Shown here in pieces: positions 28,759 to 38,161 of a DNA stretch of 64,000 nt. The notes under the pieces were generated by a model that saw only the letters and a program-made list of their open reading frames with translations, did not search any database and was not told the DNA's origin. The stretch spans positions 62,001 to 126,000 of the forward strand of contig NZ_QAOV01000002.1 of assembly GCF_003050925.1 (NCBI RefSeq), given 5' to 3'. The translations under genes were made by a program, and so were the position numbers. Origin of the DNA: Pseudomonas sp. GV085. GTDB taxonomy: Bacteria > Pseudomonadota > Gammaproteobacteria > Pseudomonadales > Pseudomonadaceae. Each line of letters begins with the position of its first letter. Positions within the stretch are counted from its first letter, which is position 1.

Positions 28759-29814
28759 ATGAAAAAATTAGCGTTAGTCCTCGTCTCTGGCTTGACCTCC
28801 TTCACCGTGATGGCGCAAGAAAACCTCACGGTTGTCACATATGGCGGGAGCGTCGCGGCGGCTCAGCAACAGTCCTCGATCAAACCCTATGCCGATAAAA
28901 CAGGCGTCAAGATTCGTACCGAAGATTACTCGGGAGGTATTGCCCAGCTCAAAGCTCAGGTTGACTCGAAAAAAGTGGCCTGGGATGTGATCGATATGGA
29001 AATGCCGGATGCTGTGCGGGCCTGTAATGCCGGCCTGTTGGAGCGCATCAACCCGGCGAAAGATCTTGCCGCCGCGCCCGATGGCTCTACGGCGACGGAC
29101 TTCCTGCCAGGGTCGCTGAACGATTGCGGAGTCGGTGCCTACATCTGGAGCACGGCGGTTGCCTACAACACCAATGCCTTCAAAGGACAGGCCCCCACAA
29201 CACTGGCTGATTTCTTCGACCTCAAAAAATATCCCGGCAAGCGTGGCTTGCGCAAAGCGCCCCAGGCCAACCTTGAGTGGGCTCTGTTAGCGGATGGTGT
29301 TCCTCGTGATCAGGTGTACGAAACACTGGAGACCGATGAGGGGCTTCAGCGTGCTTTCAAAAAGCTCGACTCGATCAAGAGCCAGGTCATCTGGTGGGAA
29401 GCCGGCGCGCAACCTCCGCAGTTGCTGGCAGATGGTCAGGTCACGATGACTTCCGCCTGGAATGGTCGGATCTGGGCCGCACAGGCGAAAGAAAAACAGC
29501 CCTTCAAAATCATCTGGGACGGCCAGATGTATGACATCGATGTGTGGGCGGTGCCGGTGGGTGCGCCCAATAAAGCCAAGGCCATGGATTTCCTGCGTTT
29601 CGCAACCTCGACTCAAATTATGGCTGACCAGAGTCAGTACATCGCTTATGGCCCGACACGCAAGTCGTCCCAGCCACTGGTTCACGCCGATATGAAGTCG
29701 AGTATGCCAACCGACCCGGCCAACTTTGCCACGGCATTGCAGGTGAATTCGCAGTGGTGGGGTGATCATGCTGACGAGCTGAACGAACGCTTCAATGCCT
29801 GGCTTGCAAAATGA
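28759..29814 (+). CDS. ABC transporter substrate-binding protein (polyamine/PotD type), orphan copy
   Basis: A 351-residue periplasmic binding protein with a signal peptide (MKKLALVLVSGLTSFTVMA, cleavage before QENL) and the family-13-like spermidine/putrescine-type fold. It is highly similar along its whole length to the protein at 48418 (same ENLTVVTYGGS opening, EDYSGGIAQLKAQ, IKSQVIWWEAGAQPPQLLADGQV, and WWGDHADELNERFNAWL ending). No ATPase or permease is adjacent. It probably works with the ABC proteins at 45137-48395 and gives them a second specificity. Confidence 0.9.
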   Translation: MKKLALVLVSGLTSFTVMAQENLTVVTYGGSVAAAQQQSSIKPYADKTGVKIRTEDYSGGIAQLKAQVDSKKVAWDVIDMEMPDAVRACNAGLLERINPAKDLAAAPDGSTATDFLPGSLNDCGVGAYIWSTAVAYNTNAFKGQAPTTLADFFDLKKYPGKRGLRKAPQANLEWALLADGVPRDQVYETLETDEGLQRAFKKLDSIKSQVIWWEAGAQPPQLLADGQVTMTSAWNGRIWAAQAKEKQPFKIIWDGQMYDIDVWAVPVGAPNKAKAMDFLRFATSTQIMADQSQYIAYGPTRKSSQPLVHADMKSSMPTDPANFATALQVNSQWWGDHADELNERFNAWLAK

Positions 29815-29935
29815 TCCTCTGACTTTAGCCGTTAAGCCGTGTGGGTGGGCCTGCCATCGAAGTACCAGATTCGGTGATGGATAGCGGCTATTAGCCGAGC
29901 TGATCAAAGGAATTGCTCTCTGCTTGGTGCACTTT

Positions 29936-29962
29936 GCCCGACGCTTGCGTCGGGCTTTTTTT
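29936..29962 (+). terminator. Intrinsic terminator after the orphan binding protein
   Basis: GCCCGACGC-TT-GCGTCGGGC followed by seven T: a strong Rho-independent terminator about 120 bp after the stop of the binding-protein gene, just before the convergent porin gene. Confidence 0.93.
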
Positions 29963-29971
29963 GAGCGTTAT

Positions 29972-31201
29972 TTAAAACAAAGAAAACGAGTAACTGGCGA
30001 TCAACCGGTTTTCATCAATGTCGCGGCCATCGTCGCTGCGATAGGTCGCGTTGCGCAGGCGGACAGAGAAGCCTTTCAGGAAGTCTTGAAAAGCGTAGGT
30101 CACATCGATGTCGCGTTCCCATTCCTTTTCGGCGCCCGGTTTGTCCAGCCCCGTCCCGCGTATGTAGGCAGTGAAAAAGGTCAGGCCAGGAATGCCCATC
30201 GGCGCGAAGTTGTAACCGTAGCGCAATTGCCAGCTGCGTTCGCCAGCGCTACCAAAGTCATGGTATTGCACATAATTGGGCAGGTAGGGGTTGTTGATGT
30301 AGGGGAAGCCGGTTGCACCCTTCATGACTTGATAAGTGGCCAGCATGCTGTGGCCGCTATCGAAGCTGTAGCCCACAGCCGCGGAATAGGCCCGGTTATC
30401 AACCTCGCCTGCTTTTGCGGCGCCGATATCGCGACTGGAGAAGGCGCGTAGATCGGTGGTCATTTTGCCTTTACCGACGCGTGTAGTGTGAATCAGGCCG
30501 AGGAACTGCTGGCGATACACATCATCCAGTGCGCCATAGTAATAGCTACCGGTCAGTGTCGGAGTGATTTGATAGCTGCCGCCACCATAACGGAAGTGGT
30601 CACCGACGCCGGTGGCCCGATAACGTCCGTCCTTGGCCGCGATGCCGATGTCCCGTTGATCGGTAGAGTCCGGGGTGACGGTTTTATCAAACTGAGCGAC
30701 GTTCACCGTCAAATGTTCGATTTCGCTGGAGCTGACTTGCGTGCCCTGGAAAGTCTGGGGAAACAGCCGACTGCCATTGAATTGCAGGACGGGCACCTTG
30801 GGCAGTGCGATGCCGTAAGTCAGGGTGGTTTTGGAAAACCTGGCCTTGGCTGCGAGTCCGCCTTTGGAGTATTCATCAGCGGCCTCACCGGACGCGCGTC
30901 GGGGCAATAATCCGCTGCCGGAGCGGTCGGGGCTGGAGTCCAATTGGTACCCGGCGTATCCCAGCGCATCGACGCCCAAACCAATCGCTCCTTGGGTAAA
31001 CCCGGACTCATAGTTGAGCAAAAAGCCCTGGGCCCATTCATCTCGCTTGGATACACCAACGCCATCTCGAAAGTCGCCGTTATAGTAGAAATTACGTGCT
31101 TCAACGCTCGCCTTGCTGTCCTCGATAAAGCCTGCGGCCATCGAGGAAATGCTCCAGCAGACACCGGGTACAAACATTGCGATAGACAGGGTACGGTTCA
31201 T
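29972..31201 (-). CDS. OprD-family outer-membrane porin
   Basis: A 409-residue OprD-type channel. The signal peptide ends near SMAAG; the opening GFIEDSKASVEARNFYYNGDFRDG is the diagnostic OprD N-terminal segment, and the barrel ends in a C-terminal Phe (SYSFSLF). It is the last gene of a minus-strand series with dctA and the meta-cleavage genes. A role in outer-membrane uptake of a di- or tricarboxylic aromatic breakdown product is therefore likely, as with the porin of gallate clusters. Confidence 0.9.
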   Translation of the reverse strand: MNRTLSIAMFVPGVCWSISSMAAGFIEDSKASVEARNFYYNGDFRDGVGVSKRDEWAQGFLLNYESGFTQGAIGLGVDALGYAGYQLDSSPDRSGSGLLPRRASGEAADEYSKGGLAAKARFSKTTLTYGIALPKVPVLQFNGSRLFPQTFQGTQVSSSEIEHLTVNVAQFDKTVTPDSTDQRDIGIAAKDGRYRATGVGDHFRYGGGSYQITPTLTGSYYYGALDDVYRQQFLGLIHTTRVGKGKMTTDLRAFSSRDIGAAKAGEVDNRAYSAAVGYSFDSGHSMLATYQVMKGATGFPYINNPYLPNYVQYHDFGSAGERSWQLRYGYNFAPMGIPGLTFFTAYIRGTGLDKPGAEKEWERDIDVTYAFQDFLKGFSVRLRNATYRSDDGRDIDENRLIASYSFSLF

Positions 31202-31285
31202 TTTTATTATTTTCCTGACACGACGAGCCGCTGTTCGGTACTGGACCGAACAGGCACTCGATTGGAAGTTGTTAGGGGGAGAGTG

Positions 31286-32599
31286 TTAAGCCTTGCAGCC
31301 CAGCTCTTGAGCCAGTTTTTTGCGGTCTAGCTCTTTTTCCCAAGCGGAGACCACCAGCGTCGCCACGCCGTTGCCTACCAGGTTGGTCATGGCCAGCCCT
31401 GTGCCCATGAAACGGTGGATGCCGAGGATCAACACCATGCCAGCCACGGGGACGATTGGTACGACCATCAAGGTGCTGGTCAACATCACGAAGGCTGCAC
31501 CGGACACCCCGCTGGCCCCTTTGGAGGTCAGCATCGCGACGATCACTAGAGTCAGTTGCTGAGACAGGGTCAAGTCGATGTTCAGCGCCTGGGAAATGAA
31601 CAGCACGGCCATCGTCAGGTAGATGTTCGTGCCATCGAGGTTGAAGGAATAACCAGTCGGAATCACCAGGCCCACGACGGGTTTGGAGCAACCGAGACGT
31701 TCCATTTTGTCCATGATCTGCGGCAAAACCACTTCTGAGGAACTGGTGCCCAGCACCACCAGTAATTCCTCTTTGATGTAGGCGAGGAAGCGCAGAATGC
31801 TGAAGCCGCTAAGCCGTGCAACGCCGCCAAGTACAACGACCACGAAAAATATGCAGAGCAAGTAGAAACTGCCGATCAATTTCAGAAGCGGCAGCAGCGA
31901 TTCGACGCCGTAAGTGCCGACGGTGAACGCGATGGCACCGAAAGCGCCAATCGCAGACAGTTTGGCGATGATGTGAACGATGCGGAAAAACACACCTGAC
32001 AAGCCTTCGATGATGTCGTACACCGGCTTGCCTTTCTCTCCCATAGCCGACAGCGCACATCCGAACAGCACCGAGACCAGCAAGATGCACAGCACGTTGC
32101 CCTCTGCGAATGCCTGGGTGAACGTGCTGGGAATGATGCCCATCAGGAAGTCGACCATGTGCAAGTGCTGGGCTTTTTCCGCGAACCCGGTGACGGCGGA
32201 GGCGTCGAGCGTATTGACGTCAACGTTGAAGCCGCCACCCGGGTTGAAGAGGTGGCCGCCGATCAACCCGATCAGTAGCGAGACCGTCGAAATGATTTCG
32301 AAGTACAGCAGCGCCTTGCCGCCGACACGGCCGACCTTTTTCAAGTCCCGCATGCCGGCGATGCCTGTGACTACCGTACAGAAAACGACGGGGCCGATGA
32401 TCATCTTGATCAGTTTGATGAACGCATCGCCCAGCGGTTTGAGGTCAGCAGCGAAGTCAGGCCAGAAGTGACCGACAAGCACACCGACGACGATCCCCAG
32501 CAGGACCTGGAAATACATCGCACGGTAAAACGGTTGCTTGGTCTTTACGTTAGCGCTGGTCGGTGTCTCGACCTGAGCGGGCACAGGGATAGGATTCAT
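31286..32599 (-). CDS. dctA: C4-dicarboxylate:cation symporter DctA
   Basis: A 437-residue DAACS-family inner-membrane symporter. The hydrophobic segments, the serine-rich hairpin [13 protein letters not shown], and the substrate/ion motif [17 protein letters not shown] are all present. Canonical DctA takes up succinate, malate and fumarate. Here it lies between an OprD porin and a pyrone-dicarboxylate lactonase-like gene, so it may carry a carboxylated intermediate of that route. It is separated from the upstream lactonase gene by about 50 bp. Confidence 0.93.
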   Translation of the reverse strand: MNPIPVPAQVETPTSANVKTKQPFYRAMYFQVLLGIVVGVLVGHFWPDFAADLKPLGDAFIKLIKMIIGPVVFCTVVTGIAGMRDLKKVGRVGGKALLYFEIISTVSLLIGLIGGHLFNPGGGFNVDVNTLDASAVTGFAEKAQHLHMVDFLMGIIPSTFTQAFAEGNVLCILLVSVLFGCALSAMGEKGKPVYDIIEGLSGVFFRIVHIIAKLSAIGAFGAIAFTVGTYGVESLLPLLKLIGSFYLLCIFFVVVVLGGVARLSGFSILRFLAYIKEELLVVLGTSSSEVVLPQIMDKMERLGCSKPVVGLVIPTGYSFNLDGTNIYLTMAVLFISQALNIDLTLSQQLTLVIVAMLTSKGASGVSGAAFVMLTSTLMVVPIVPVAGMVLILGIHRFMGTGLAMTNLVGNGVATLVVSAWEKELDRKKLAQELGCKA

Positions 32600-32652
32600 A
32601 AGGTTTACTCACTGCCATCTTATTGTTGGAGGTGTGGCAAAAGGTCCTGCTG

Positions 32653-33516
32653 TCAGCGTCCGTACAGTTTCAGCGGGTTATCGATCAATAGTTTCTGGCG
32701 CAATGACGGGTCGGTGCAGAAGCGGAACATCAGATCCACCAGACCGCCGTCGTTGGGCATGTCTTTGCTGATATTGGGATGTGGCCAATCGGTGCCCCAT
32801 AGCACGCGATCCGGTGCTGCCTGGATCAGTCGTTCGGCGAAGGGGATAGCATCATCGAACGGTCGACGACCGCTGGACACTCGCTCGGCGCCACACACCT
32901 TGACCCAGGCCAGGGGATTTTCCATCAGATCGAGCAGGGCCAGGAAGGACGATTGTTCAACGCCTTCTTCAGCCTTGACCCGACCCATGTGATCGATGAT
33001 GAACGGCACGGGGATCCGGGCCAGGCGATCGACATAGGTCAGGATGTCCTGAGCGTCGAGATGCAGCACCACATGCCAGCCCAACGGCGCGAGCCGATCG
33101 ACGGTGCGATCAAAAACCTCCAGGTCGGGTGCGCCGCCCAGGTGCGCGACAAAATTGAAACGAACCCCGCGCACGCCGCCGGCATCCATCTCCGCGAGTT
33201 GGGCGTCGGTTTCGCTGCCGTCAACGATTGCCACGCCGCGATAACGTCCGTCGCTACGGGCAATGGCATCGAGCATGGCGCGGTTATCAGTGCCGTGGCA
33301 GCTGGCCTGGACGATAACGCCACGGCTGAACCCCAGGTGATCGTGCAACCCTCGCAGGGTTTCAAAAGGCGCGTCGGGCGGGGTGTAGCTGCGGTCGGCG
33401 GCGTAAGGGAATTGAGCGGCTGGGCCGAACACGTGGCAGTGTGCGTCCCAGGCACCCGCTGGCAGGGCATGCGCAGGTTGGGTGGGATTGGAATCGGGAG
33501 CCAGGCAATTTTTCAT
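32653..33516 (-). CDS. Amidohydrolase, 2-pyrone-4,6-dicarboxylate lactonase-like
   Basis: A 287-residue amidohydrolase-2 protein. Metal/catalytic motifs are WDAHCHVFGP near residue 25, IDHMGRV in the middle and GTDWPHPN toward the C-terminus, the LigI layout. LigI hydrolyses 2-pyrone-4,6-dicarboxylate to 4-carboxy-2-hydroxymuconate/4-oxalomesaconate, which the GalD/GalB/GalC-like enzymes upstream then process. The internal ATG at 33516 is preferred over 33588, which would add an atypical N-terminus. Other ring lactones remain possible substrates. Confidence 0.82.
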   Translation of the reverse strand: MKNCLAPDSNPTQPAHALPAGAWDAHCHVFGPAAQFPYAADRSYTPPDAPFETLRGLHDHLGFSRGVIVQASCHGTDNRAMLDAIARSDGRYRGVAIVDGSETDAQLAEMDAGGVRGVRFNFVAHLGGAPDLEVFDRTVDRLAPLGWHVVLHLDAQDILTYVDRLARIPVPFIIDHMGRVKAEEGVEQSSFLALLDLMENPLAWVKVCGAERVSSGRRPFDDAIPFAERLIQAAPDRVLWGTDWPHPNISKDMPNDGGLVDLMFRFCTDPSLRQKLLIDNPLKLYGR

Positions 33517-33630
33517 CAGATGTCCTTCATTGATCTGCGTTTGAACGCGATACCTGATGGTCGGCTTTGCAAGCGTCTCGAACAACAAAGCCCAAGTACT
33601 AGCAGCTATGCTGTTTTTGCATGAGTGACA

Positions 33631-34515
33631 TCAAGGTATGCATATCTCACGGACCATCGCCAACGTCTTCTCAGCCAGACGCGTCAGCGGTCGCTGCTCG
33701 GATGTCGCGATAAACAAATGGGTAGGGATGGACGGCTCGACAATCTGCGCCGCTTTCAATCCGTCGGGCAGGCTGTTGCGGGCGGCGAGGGCAGATCGGA
33801 ACAACACGCCGTAACCCATGCCCAGATTGATCAGCTCCAGGAGCGAGGGAATACTGTCGATTTCCAGGCACACATCCAGTTTGATGTCGTGGCGTGAGGC
33901 CTGGGTTTCGACCAGTCGACGCAGCGAATGAGGTTCGCTGGGAATGATCAGTGGATAGCGCCAAAGGTCTTGCATCGCGACCGTGTCAGGCAGGTCCGAG
34001 TTGGAGGCGCCGATCAACATCAATGGCTCAGAGTGGATATGCTCATAGTGCAGCTGCGCACTGTGGGCGGGGTTGAACAGGAGGGCGAAATCCAGACGGC
34101 CCAGCAACAGCCACTCTCGCATGGAATGACTCAAACCCTCCTTGATACCCAAGGAACAACCGGGGAATCGCTCGCGAAAGGCTGACACCAGGGCCACGGT
34201 GTGGCGTCGGGAAATGCTCGGTGGAAGCCCGATCACCACTTTGCCGGACAAGGTATCACGTTGCTCGCGCAACTCCTCGCGAGCCACTTGCACCTGCCGC
34301 AAGATGCCTTTTCCGTGATCGAACAGCCGCTGGCCGGAAGCTGTCAGCAACACGCCACGGCCATGGCGCAGCAGCAGATGCTCCTGTAATTCGACTTCCA
34401 GTTGTCGAACCTGGCGGCTGACCACCGACTGGGAGATATTCAATACCGCGGCCGCTTTGGTAAAGCTTCCGAATTCGGCGACCCGTACGAAACATTCGAG
34501 TTGTTTTAAGTCCAT
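33631..34515 (-). CDS. LysR-family regulator within the meta-cleavage gene set
   Basis: A 294-residue LysR protein with the helix-turn-helix FGSFTKAAAVLNISQSVVSRQVRQLEVELQ in residues 16-45 and the LLLRHGRGVLLT wing. The style is that of the CynR/NAC-like group. It is on the same strand as its neighbours, between the dehydrogenase gene and the lactonase gene, so it divides the minus-strand set into two transcription units. It probably responds to a pathway intermediate. Confidence 0.88.
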   Translation of the reverse strand: MDLKQLECFVRVAEFGSFTKAAAVLNISQSVVSRQVRQLEVELQEHLLLRHGRGVLLTASGQRLFDHGKGILRQVQVAREELREQRDTLSGKVVIGLPPSISRRHTVALVSAFRERFPGCSLGIKEGLSHSMREWLLLGRLDFALLFNPAHSAQLHYEHIHSEPLMLIGASNSDLPDTVAMQDLWRYPLIIPSEPHSLRRLVETQASRHDIKLDVCLEIDSIPSLLELINLGMGYGVLFRSALAARNSLPDGLKAAQIVEPSIPTHLFIATSEQRPLTRLAEKTLAMVREICIP

Positions 34516-34566
34516 GAACCGTTCTCGGGGGAAAAACTCATGTTAACGCTTTTCCTCCGCCAGACT

Positions 34567-35469
34567 TTACCGGGTGAGTGGGCTGCCATAAAGCGTATCA
34601 ACCAGGTTCAGCCAGTCGAAAGGCTCGATGTTGGGGTAGTCAAGATCGGCATCCACCATGGCATCCACCAGGCCACGTTGGGCGTTGACGATTGCCAGGC
34701 TCATGTTCGGCACCACACCCATGTCGGTCGAGGTTTTTGCTACTTCTTTCATTTCTTCGGAGCGTCGCCGACCATGTTCAGCCACGCGGCTGATCAAGTA
34801 GTGCGGCAACGCGTCGTCCCAGCCCATCTGCGGAAAACTCTGGTGCAATGACGCGAGCACTTCCCGTTCTGCCTGGTACTGGCGTGCGGTGCTCAAGCAT
34901 TCGGTCGTCAGCGCTTCCAGGCCCTTGATCATGATGCTGCGACACATCTTGATCGCTGAAGCGACGCCGACCTCATCGGCCACCCGGCGTACGTTCATGC
35001 CCAGTGCAGAGAGCTGTTCAGCCACCTGTCCGGCAACTGCTCCGCCGAGCAAAATGGGTGTTTTCAAGCGCTGGGGAGGTACCGGGGCCATGACGGCAGC
35101 ATCGATATAGCCGACGCCATGGCGCTGCATAGCGGCGAATGCTGCCCGCTTGGTGGACGGGGCAACCGAATTGATATCGATGAACAATTGATCGGGTCTC
35201 ATCAGCACCGCCGCGGCCTGAGCCACCGTCAAAGCCTCATCGGCGGTCACCGCTGAAATGACCCAGTCTGCGAGCGCAATGGCGTGGGCGAAACTGTCGC
35301 ATAGCAGCACGCCGCATTGATCGGCCTTGTCGTAAAGAGCCGCGCGAGTACTGGGGTTTTCTTGCAGGCGATCATAGGCGTAAACGGTCACACCCGAGGC
35401 TGCAAGATCCTCGCCAAAAATGGCTCCAGCCTCGCCGAAGCCAATCAACGTTAAGGTTTTCATGCTCAT
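34567..35469 (-). CDS. 6-phosphogluconate dehydrogenase-like NAD(P)-binding protein with DUF1932 C-terminus
   Basis: A 300-residue protein: N-terminal Rossmann domain (LTLIGFGEAGAIFGEDLA), the beta-hydroxyacid-dehydrogenase region FIDINSVAPSTK, the catalytic-Lys-containing helix ASAIKMCRSIMIKG, and a C-terminal DUF1932-type helical domain. Its ATG overlaps the galD stop by 4 bp, so it is coupled to the Gal-type genes. It is not related to the known CHMS dehydrogenase LigC (Gfo/Idh family). It may oxidise or reduce a pathway intermediate; the reaction is not known. Confidence 0.82.
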   Translation of the reverse strand: MSMKTLTLIGFGEAGAIFGEDLAASGVTVYAYDRLQENPSTRAALYDKADQCGVLLCDSFAHAIALADWVISAVTADEALTVAQAAAVLMRPDQLFIDINSVAPSTKRAAFAAMQRHGVGYIDAAVMAPVPPQRLKTPILLGGAVAGQVAEQLSALGMNVRRVADEVGVASAIKMCRSIMIKGLEALTTECLSTARQYQAEREVLASLHQSFPQMGWDDALPHYLISRVAEHGRRRSEEMKEVAKTSTDMGVVPNMSLAIVNAQRGLVDAMVDADLDYPNIEPFDWLNLVDTLYGSPLTR

Positions 35470-36554
35470 TGAGTCACCTCGTTCTGCCAGACACTCTGGG
35501 GAATACACACGTTACCGTCGAACAGCAGCCGGGCCGTGCGCAGCAGACCGCAACCGGCTAACTCACCGTTTTGCATGTGCAGTTCGACGGTAAATTCGCC
35601 CGTCGGATGTTCTACCGAGAGCTGTACTCGTGCACTTGGTTGCACTTGGGTCAGTCCATCGGCGACAGAGCCCGGAATCTGGCAGGCGGACGCTACACTC
35701 ACGGCACCAAATACCCCGATTGACGTGTGGCAGCGATGGGGGATGAAGGTGCGACTGCAAATCGCGCCCCCCTCACGGGGAGCTGCAATCAAGGACACTT
35801 TCGGTACGCTGCGCTGGCTGACATCCCCCAGATTCATCAATGGCCCCGCCTGTAAACGGATGGATTCGAGTGCGGCTTTGAGTTCGCTGTCGGCGTCCAG
35901 TTGTTCGGCACTTTCGTAGCCGCTGCGGCCGACATCGGCGGCGCGAATCAAAATCACCGGCATGCCGTTATCAATGCAAGTCACGTCAATGCCGTCGAAA
36001 CGGTCTGTGGGGTTGCCAGTTGGCAACAATGCGCCGCAGCTGGATCCGGCAATGTCTTCAAACTCGATAATCAGGGGGGCGCCGCCGCCGGGAACGCCAT
36101 CGATGTGGGCTTCACCCGCGTAACTGACCGTACCGTCAGGGGTGGGGACATGGGCAATGGCAATCTGGCCGGTGTTCTCCATGAAAATCCGCACCGAAGT
36201 AAGCGCGCCTTGGGCGGCTACCAGCCTGCGCTCGATGGCGAATGGCCCAACACCCGCCAGGATGTTCCCGCAGTTCTGGCCATAATCGACCTGGGCTTGC
36301 TCGACCAGAACCTGCGCGAACAGGTAATCGACATCGGCGTCCGCCCGCTCCGAGCGGCGGATGATCGCGACCTTGCTAGTCAACGAATTCGCGCCGCCGA
36401 TACCATCGATCTGTCGAGCATCGGGCGATCCCATGACTGCCAACAACACCCGATCCCGCACCGCCTCTTCGGCGGGCAGGTCTGGTGCAAGAAAGTACGC
36501 GCCTTTGGAGGTGCCACCGCGCATCATCAGGCACGGAATACGAGTTTGGCTCAT
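35466..36554 (-). CDS. galD: PrpF-family tautomerase, 4-oxalomesaconate tautomerase GalD-like
   Basis: A 362-residue protein of the PrpF/AcnD-accessory isomerase family (diaminopimelate-epimerase fold). N-terminal signature: IPCLMMRGGTSKGAYF; later QIDGIGGANSLTSKVAII and QNCGNILAGVGPFAIE carry the conserved Ser/Cys of the active site. In gallate breakdown GalD converts the keto form of 4-oxalomesaconate to the enol form that GalB hydrates. The position between galC and the dehydrogenase, with a 4-bp overlap to the latter, supports this over a methylcitrate-cycle PrpF. Confidence 0.85.
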   Translation of the reverse strand: MSQTRIPCLMMRGGTSKGAYFLAPDLPAEEAVRDRVLLAVMGSPDARQIDGIGGANSLTSKVAIIRRSERADADVDYLFAQVLVEQAQVDYGQNCGNILAGVGPFAIERRLVAAQGALTSVRIFMENTGQIAIAHVPTPDGTVSYAGEAHIDGVPGGGAPLIIEFEDIAGSSCGALLPTGNPTDRFDGIDVTCIDNGMPVILIRAADVGRSGYESAEQLDADSELKAALESIRLQAGPLMNLGDVSQRSVPKVSLIAAPREGGAICSRTFIPHRCHTSIGVFGAVSVASACQIPGSVADGLTQVQPSARVQLSVEHPTGEFTVELHMQNGELAGCGLLRTARLLFDGNVCIPQSVWQNEVTQ

Positions 36555-36558
36555 GGGG

Positions 36559-37275
36559 TCATCCTTGCAGGTCGCAAAGGCTGTCGTAATAGGTCAGACC
36601 CCGGTCAGCGAGCTTCTGACGCATCTCGTAGATATCCAGGCCCAATTCGCCGGCAGCCAGGCGCACTCGTTTCTGCTCTTCGAATCGAGCGCGTTTGCGG
36701 CTGGTTTCAACGACGTCTGGTAACTCTTCGCGGCGGACAATGACCACGCCGTCATCGTCAGCCACAACCACATCACCAGGCTCGACCCATTGGCCGGCAC
36801 AGATGATCGGAACGTTGACCGAGCCGAGGGTTTCCTTGACCGTACCTTGGGCATGAACTGCCCGTGACCAGACCTTGAAGCCCATGTCTCGCAGAGTTCG
36901 AGTATCGCGGACCCCAGCGTCGATTATCAGGGCGCGTACCCCCCGAGCCATCAATGAGGTGGCTAGCAAGTCGCCGAAGTAGCCATCGGTGCAGGGTGAA
37001 GATGTCGCAACCACCAGAATATCGTCGGGTTGGCATTGTTCGACGGCGACGTGAAACATCCAGTTGTCACCCGGCGCAACCAACACTGTCACAGCCGTTC
37101 CGCTGATGCTTTGGTTTTGCTGGATTGGGCGGATGGCTGAATCCAATAAGCCTTTGCGACCCTGAGCTTCATGCACGGTCGCAACGCCGAAGCGATCCAG
37201 TTCGTCGATCAGCGCCGAGTCGGCACGGGGAATGTTGCGCACGACAATGCCGGTTTTTCCGATCAGTGCGCTCAT
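36559..37275 (-). CDS. galC: 4-carboxy-4-hydroxy-2-oxoadipate (CHA) aldolase, GalC/LigK-like
   Basis: A 238-residue class-II aldolase of the RraA-like HMG/CHA aldolase family. MSALIGKTGIVVRNIPRAD opens the protein; GDNWMFHVAVEQCQPDDILVV, GYFGDLLATSLMARGVRALIIDAGVRDT and the DDDGVVIV strand are the family's metal and substrate sites. It splits CHA into pyruvate and oxaloacetate, the last step of the route. The ATG at 37275 overlaps the galB stop by 4 bp, so the longer reading frame (to 37434) is rejected. Confidence 0.92.
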   Translation of the reverse strand: MSALIGKTGIVVRNIPRADSALIDELDRFGVATVHEAQGRKGLLDSAIRPIQQNQSISGTAVTVLVAPGDNWMFHVAVEQCQPDDILVVATSSPCTDGYFGDLLATSLMARGVRALIIDAGVRDTRTLRDMGFKVWSRAVHAQGTVKETLGSVNVPIICAGQWVEPGDVVVADDDGVVIVRREELPDVVETSRKRARFEEQKRVRLAAGELGLDIYEMRQKLADRGLTYYDSLCDLQG

Positions 37276-38006
37276 GCCAAGTTCTCCGTTACCCGTGGAA
37301 AGATGCTCTGGTAACCCTCGGCGTACACGATGTTGCGGGTAGAGGCGATTCCGACATTGCGCTTGGCCTGCACGCCGCGTTGCAGAGCGACGCGGGTGTA
37401 GTACTCCCAGAGATGCTCCTGGCCGGCCATGCACTGGATGGCGGCATATTTCTTGTCCCAGACCTCAGTGATATCCAGCAGGACATCCGGTCGCCATTCG
37501 CACTGCTCAGGCTGATGCGGTTCAAAGCTGTAGACCGGTGGCGCACCGACGATTTTTTCACCGGGCTTATAACCTTCCGCCTGGGCGATGATGCGCGCCT
37601 CTTGGGTCAGGTTCATGGCCAACGGATGGTCGTAGTTGTAAGGGTCTTTGATCGAGTGACTGAGCACGAAATCCGGTTGCACGCGACGAAACACATCGGC
37701 CAAACGAAACAGCGTTTCTTTGTCAGCGCGCATCGGATAGTCGCCGATGTCGAAGAATTCCACGCTCGCGCCAAGGATCTCCGCTGCGGCCTCGGCCTCG
37801 CTGCGACGCGCTGTTTTAACCTTGTCTTCCGACATCTCGCCTTTGCGCCAGAGCTTGGCCGATTCACCCCTTTCGCCATAGGAGAGGCACACGATATGAA
37901 CGGCGTAACCCTGTTGTGCATGTAGCGCAATGGAGCCACCTGCGCGCCAGACGAAATCGGCGGAGTGGGCGCTAACAATCAGTGCGGTTTTTTTTGTATT
38001 GATCAT
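37272..38006 (-). CDS. galB: 4-oxalomesaconate hydratase, GalB-like (PIG-L family)
   Basis: A 244-residue PIG-L/LmbE-fold protein. The usual AHPDDE metal motif appears as SAHSADFVWRAGG, the variant seen in GalB hydratases, and the distal part (FEPHQPEQCEWRPDVLLDI, MAGQEHLWEYYTRVALQRG) fits the same group. GalB adds water to 4-oxalomesaconate to give CHA. It is first in the galB-galC-galD-dehydrogenase operon and divergent from the tandem-HTH LysR gene at 38162. Start at the ATG at 38006 rather than 38051. Confidence 0.9.
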   Translation of the reverse strand: MINTKKTALIVSAHSADFVWRAGGSIALHAQQGYAVHIVCLSYGERGESAKLWRKGEMSEDKVKTARRSEAEAAAEILGASVEFFDIGDYPMRADKETLFRLADVFRRVQPDFVLSHSIKDPYNYDHPLAMNLTQEARIIAQAEGYKPGEKIVGAPPVYSFEPHQPEQCEWRPDVLLDITEVWDKKYAAIQCMAGQEHLWEYYTRVALQRGVQAKRNVGIASTRNIVYAEGYQSIFPRVTENLA

Positions 38007-38161
38007 TGGAGGGCTCTTCTTGCGGCTGTTTGATAGGGCCCACATTCGCACTTGGGGTCTGTGGTGAATAATGCGTTCGGCTGCAAGAGGTATGCGTTTT
38101 ACTTATGGGGATGAGTTCTGCATGCTGTACGGCCGTTTCCTCGATAACACGGTAGGTGCAC

